Made by a program: the position numbers and the translations under genes. From an uncultured Ruminococcus sp. (GTDB lineage: Bacteria; Bacillota; Clostridia; Oscillospirales; Ruminococcaceae): a stretch of 7,187 bases of DNA. The stretch's first letter is position 1; every line of letters starts with the position of its first letter. The DNA is taken from positions 1 through 7,187 of the forward strand of contig CAMWJT010000061.1 in the NCBI GenBank assembly GCA_947174625.1. Direction: 5' to 3'. This document shows positions 5,850-7,187 of this stretch, piece by piece. The notes below the pieces were generated by a model that saw only the letters and a list, made by a program, of their open reading frames with translations, did no database searches and was not told the DNA's origin.

Positions 5850-6140
5850 ATGAAACTGACAAAGAAAAAAGAAAAAGATTTTGCTGAGAAAATCAGGAAA
5901 ATCAAGGTGCTTGAACAGCAGAAGAAACAGGCGGAATCGGCTATTGATGAACTGAAGAACGAAATCAAGGCGTACATGGACAAGAACAAGACTTCTGAAC
6001 TGGCTGTTGATATTTTCACAGTGCATTACACAGAATCAGAAACAGAACGTTTCGACAGCAAGGCACTCAGAGAAGTGGATGAGGAACTTTACAAGAAATA
6101 TCTCAAGTCCAGCAAGTCAAAGCGATTTTCCATTACATGA
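5850..6140 (+). CDS. small coiled-coil phage early protein in the gam position
   Basis: The product is 96 residues. Residues 1-50 are a highly charged helix, almost surely a coiled coil (LTKKKEKDFAEKIRKIKVLE, then QKKQAESAIDELKNEIKAYM). The C-terminal half (about 53-96) has a short beta-like stretch (AVDIFTVHYTE) and ends in ERFDSKALREVDEELYKKY plus KSKRFSIT. This 'RFD-KAL ... LY-KY ... RF' pattern recurs in small early proteins of Firmicute phages, as far as I remember; their function is not known to me. GGAGG (5836-5840) lies nine bases before ATG 5850. It occupies the place of Mu gam, the dsDNA-end protector, which also begins with a coiled coil, but it is about half as long and I see no clear Gam motif. 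A Gam-like role is only an inference. It is the last gene before the early-operon hairpin. Confidence 0.8.
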   Translation: MKLTKKKEKDFAEKIRKIKVLEQQKKQAESAIDELKNEIKAYMDKNKTSELAVDIFTVHYTESETERFDSKALREVDEELYKKYLKSSKSKRFSIT

Positions 6141-6164
6141 CAGCGACTAAAAAATGAAAGGCAG

Positions 6165-6205
6165 ACAGCTCCGGCAGAAAACTTCTGTCGGAGCTGTTTC
6201 TGATT
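6165..6205 (+). terminator. probable intrinsic terminator of the early operon
   Basis: A 15-bp hairpin (6165-6179 with 6183-6197) includes one G-U wobble and a three-base loop, GC-rich at the base (ACAGCTCCGG/TCGGAGCTGT). It is followed by TTCTGATT, a weak T-tract. It begins 24 bases after the stop of the 96-aa gene. The stem is strong; the poor T-tract leaves room for a transcript-stabilising or antiterminated hairpin instead. Confidence 0.6.
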
Positions 6206-6252
6206 AAAGTCCTGAAACGTTATGCTGTAGCAGAAATCAGAATAAATAGCAG

Positions 6253-6281
6253 TTGCAAAATTTTTCAAAATATGGTATAGT
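6253..6281 (+). promoter_or_regulatory. middle promoter upstream of the mor-like gene
   Basis: TTGCAA (6253-6258) and TATAGT (6276-6281) are separated by exactly 17 bp, with a start point near 6288. Each box matches sigma-A consensus at 4-5 of 6 positions. The -10 box lies inside the repeated dyad element at 6271-6308, so a protein binding that dyad would control it. Confidence 0.55.
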
Positions 6282-6313
6282 TGATTTATAGGAATCGGCT
6301 ATGCTATATTTTT
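6271..6313 (+). repeat. dyad element copy 1 (hairpin plus T5), upstream of mor-like gene
   Basis: TATGGTATAGTTGAT (6271-6285) pairs along its full 15 bases, using G-U wobbles, with ATCGGCTATGCTATA (6294-6308) around an 8-base loop, and five T follow. The first arm and AATCGGCTAT are repeated exactly at 6657-6685. It ends directly at the AGGAGG of the mor-like gene. It may be a terminator for read-through RNA, a binding site for the Mor-like activator, or both. Confidence 0.5.
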
Positions 6314-6329
6314 AGGAGGGATTATTTCT

Positions 6330-6596
6330 ATGGATCTTGAAAAGATTACATGTCTCGATCAGCTTTCCGGTGAACAAAGAGATCTTGCAGAAACGATTGG
6401 AATCGAGGCTTACAGGAAACTTGTTGAGGAGTATGGCGGCACACATATCTACATCTGTAAGGCTGGAACGGTTCTGAAAGAGGTTATCTGTAAAGAAATC
6501 CAGGAAAAATTCAACGGTAAAAATTACAAAAGTCTTTCAAGAGAATACGGAATCTCAGAAAAAACCGTGAGAAAATTAGTGTCTGGTAAATCCTGA
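6330..6596 (+). CDS. Mor-family transcription activator (Mor/C-like)
   Basis: The product is 88 residues and has the family pattern. An N-terminal helical dimerisation part (LSGEQRDLAETIGIEAYRKL, 12-31) is followed by the signature YGGTHIYICKA (35-45) and a C-terminal helix-turn-helix (YKSLSREYGISEKTVRKLV, 66-84). In Mu, Mor (129 aa) is made from the early transcript and activates the middle promoter, and the related C protein activates late promoters; both bind dyads just upstream of weak -35 regions. This protein is shorter, but the core is complete. AGGAGG (6314-6319) lies ten bases before ATG 6330. The gene is set apart from the early operon by a terminator-like hairpin and has its own promoter, so it appears to form its own small unit. 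Likely targets are the dyads at 6271-6308 and 6657-6689 or the 12-bp repeats at 6599-6634; this is inference. Whether it acts as Mor, C or both is open. Confidence 0.9.
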   Translation: MDLEKITCLDQLSGEQRDLAETIGIEAYRKLVEEYGGTHIYICKAGTVLKEVICKEIQEKFNGKNYKSLSREYGISEKTVRKLVSGKS

Positions 6597-6598
6597 TG

Positions 6599-6634
6599 GA
6601 AACTTTCTGAGAAACTTTCCCAGAAACTTTTCTT
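6599..6634. repeat. three tandem 12-bp repeats (GAAACTTTC-NNN)
   Basis: GAAACTTT followed by C or T recurs at 6599-6607, 6611-6619 and 6623-6631, each unit being 12 bp. The array starts three bases after the mor-like stop codon and ends at a -35-like TTGACG (6634-6639). Short regularly spaced repeats just upstream of a promoter are typical of activator-binding sites. Confidence 0.6.
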
Positions 6635-6662
6635 TGACGTTTCCCTGTATTTATGTTATGGT
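6634..6662 (+). promoter_or_regulatory. possible promoter of the next phage block
   Basis: TTGACG (6634-6639) and TATGGT (6657-6662) are 17 bp apart. An overlapping TATAGT (6662-6667) is 22 bp from TTGACG, too far for unaided sigma-A. This could be an activator-dependent middle or late promoter read from the tandem repeats. The start point would fall inside the dyad at 6657-6689. Confidence 0.4.
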
Positions 6663-6697
6663 ATAGTTGATGAAAAATCGGCTATACCACTTTTTTT
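6657..6697 (+). terminator. dyad element copy 2: hairpin plus T7
   Basis: TGGTATAGTTGAT (6659-6671) pairs for 13 bp, two of them G-U, with ATCGGCTATACCA (6677-6689) around a GAAAA loop. A run of seven T (6691-6697) follows. By itself this reads as a good intrinsic terminator for the mor-like transcript. The repeat of its core upstream of mor (6271-6308) suggests a second role as a protein-binding dyad near the start of the next block. Confidence 0.6.
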
Positions 6698-6712
6698 ATT
6701 GGCGGTGAGGAC

Positions 6713-6946
6713 ATGGAACTTAGCTATATCATAGAACTTGCACTATCTGTTGGAATTGGTGTCATCACATTCTTTCTGAAACGTACCATGGATGAACTGG
6801 ACAGATGCAAGCATGATATTGTAAAAATCAAAGAAGATTACATTACAAAAGAGGATTTTTTTCGTGAACAGAACGAAAACCGCAGAAAGTTAGACCGCAT
6901 TATGGATATTTTGCTTGAAGTAAAGGGAGAAATCGGAAATGGATAA
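6713..6946 (+). CDS. small membrane/coiled-coil protein, Mu gp25 (DUF2730)-like
   Basis: The product is 77 residues. Residues 4-23 (SYIIELALSVGIGVITFFLK) form a single membrane-spanning helix and the rest is a charged coiled coil (ELDRCKHDIVKIKEDYITKE, then ENRRKLDRIMDILLEVKG). DUF2730-type proteins of this architecture sit at the start of the head-gene block in Mu-like phages, with no well-established function. A small holin-like or lysis-associated role is an alternative. The ATG at 6713 has GGTGAGG (6704-6710) only two bases upstream, a tight but usable site; no better start exists. The end overlaps the next gene by eight bases (ATGGATAA), indicating coupling. It is the first gene after the mor-like unit. 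Confidence 0.75.
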   Translation: MELSYIIELALSVGIGVITFFLKRTMDELDRCKHDIVKIKEDYITKEDFFREQNENRRKLDRIMDILLEVKGEIGNG

Positions 6947-7187
6947 AGAAGCTTTGAACAGACGTATTTCAGCCGGAAATTTCGTCGAAAACAATGGCTC
7001 TGTGCTGAGAACCGTGAATATCTTAAAAACAAAATTCAATCGTCTGAAAGATATCAAATATGCTCTGAATATCGAAAAAAACGACATTGAAAACAGTGTT
7101 AATTACCTGTATGAAGCCGGGTATCTGCATCTGAGAAATACGGAAAGCAAACAGCCGTCAAATCTTGCTGACACTGATTTTGATGAA
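6939..7187 (+). CDS. winged-helix-like phage protein, Mu gp26-position, partial
   Basis: The reading frame starts at ATG 6939 and is still open at the window edge after 83 codons, so the C-terminus is missing. AAAGGGAG (6922-6929) lies nine bases ahead and the start overlaps the stop of the preceding gene. The visible part looks like a small winged helix: a helix (SVLRTVNILKTKF), a turn and recognition helix (LKDIKYALNIEKNDIENSVNYLYEAG), then a strand start (YLHLRN). Mu-like phages commonly have an ArsR-like winged-helix protein of about 100 residues directly after the DUF2730 gene, which supports the assignment by position. Sequence similarity to a named family cannot be verified here, and whether it binds DNA or is a head-gene accessory is unknown. 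Confidence 0.75.
   Translation, partial: MDKEALNRRISAGNFVENNGSVLRTVNILKTKFNRLKDIKYALNIEKNDIENSVNYLYEAGYLHLRNTESKQPSNLADTDFDE

Noticed and set aside
6593..6603. CTGATGGAAAC as a third hammerhead core
   Set aside because: The core needs CUGANGA; the base after G8 is G here, no GUC site or stems flank it, and it overlaps the mor-like stop codon.
6599..6634. Short tandem repeats as a CRISPR array
   Set aside because: Units are 12 bp with three-base gaps; there are no spacers of CRISPR length and no cas genes.

Overview
The window is the left end of a Mu-like (transposable) prophage in an AT-rich Gram-positive bacterium, next to a host gene. A Firmicute, probably a gut-type Clostridia, is suggested by the AT richness, strong GGAGG-type ribosome binding sites, consensus sigma-A promoters and the style of the small phage proteins. 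Genus is not decidable from this sequence.

Layout. Bases 3-650 are the 3' part of a host CNNM/CorC-HlyC (hemolysin C-like) membrane protein gene, followed by an intrinsic terminator (771-813) and a gene-free stretch. The phage probably begins near 957. There, two copies of an 11-base word lie exactly 22 bp apart with an inverted relative next to them, as expected for transposase-binding end sites. A leftward repressor gene (1049-1480) comes next. It is separated from the rightward early operon by a control region with a perfect 16-bp palindrome (1519-1534), a degenerate second copy, and a perfect consensus promoter (TTGACA, 17 bp, TATAAT; 1543-1571).

The early operon runs: Cro/Ner-like regulator (1664-1873), unknown 130-aa protein (1873-2265), unknown 117-aa protein (2363-2716), MuA-like DDE transposase (2804-4804), MuB-like ATPase (4807-5742) and a 96-aa coiled-coil protein in the position of Mu gam (5850-6140), closed by a strong hairpin (6165-6197). 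A Mor-family activator (6330-6596) follows with its own promoter. Then comes the start of the next block: a 77-aa membrane/coiled-coil protein like Mu gp25, and a partial winged-helix-like protein that runs off the window. The two unknown early proteins and the transposition pair would be transcribed together from the early promoter. The Mor-like protein would then switch on the later block.

The main non-coding discovery is a pair of type II hammerhead ribozymes (2265-2331 and 5758-5821). One sits between the 130-aa and 117-aa genes and the other just after MuB. All core elements are present (GAAA, a GUC cleavage site, CUGAUGA). Stem I differs completely in sequence between the copies yet still pairs, and a loop-I pseudoknot also covaries. 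They would cut the early transcript on both sides of the transposition module. A second curiosity is a 15-base dyad element repeated just upstream of the mor-like gene and again just upstream of the gene after it.
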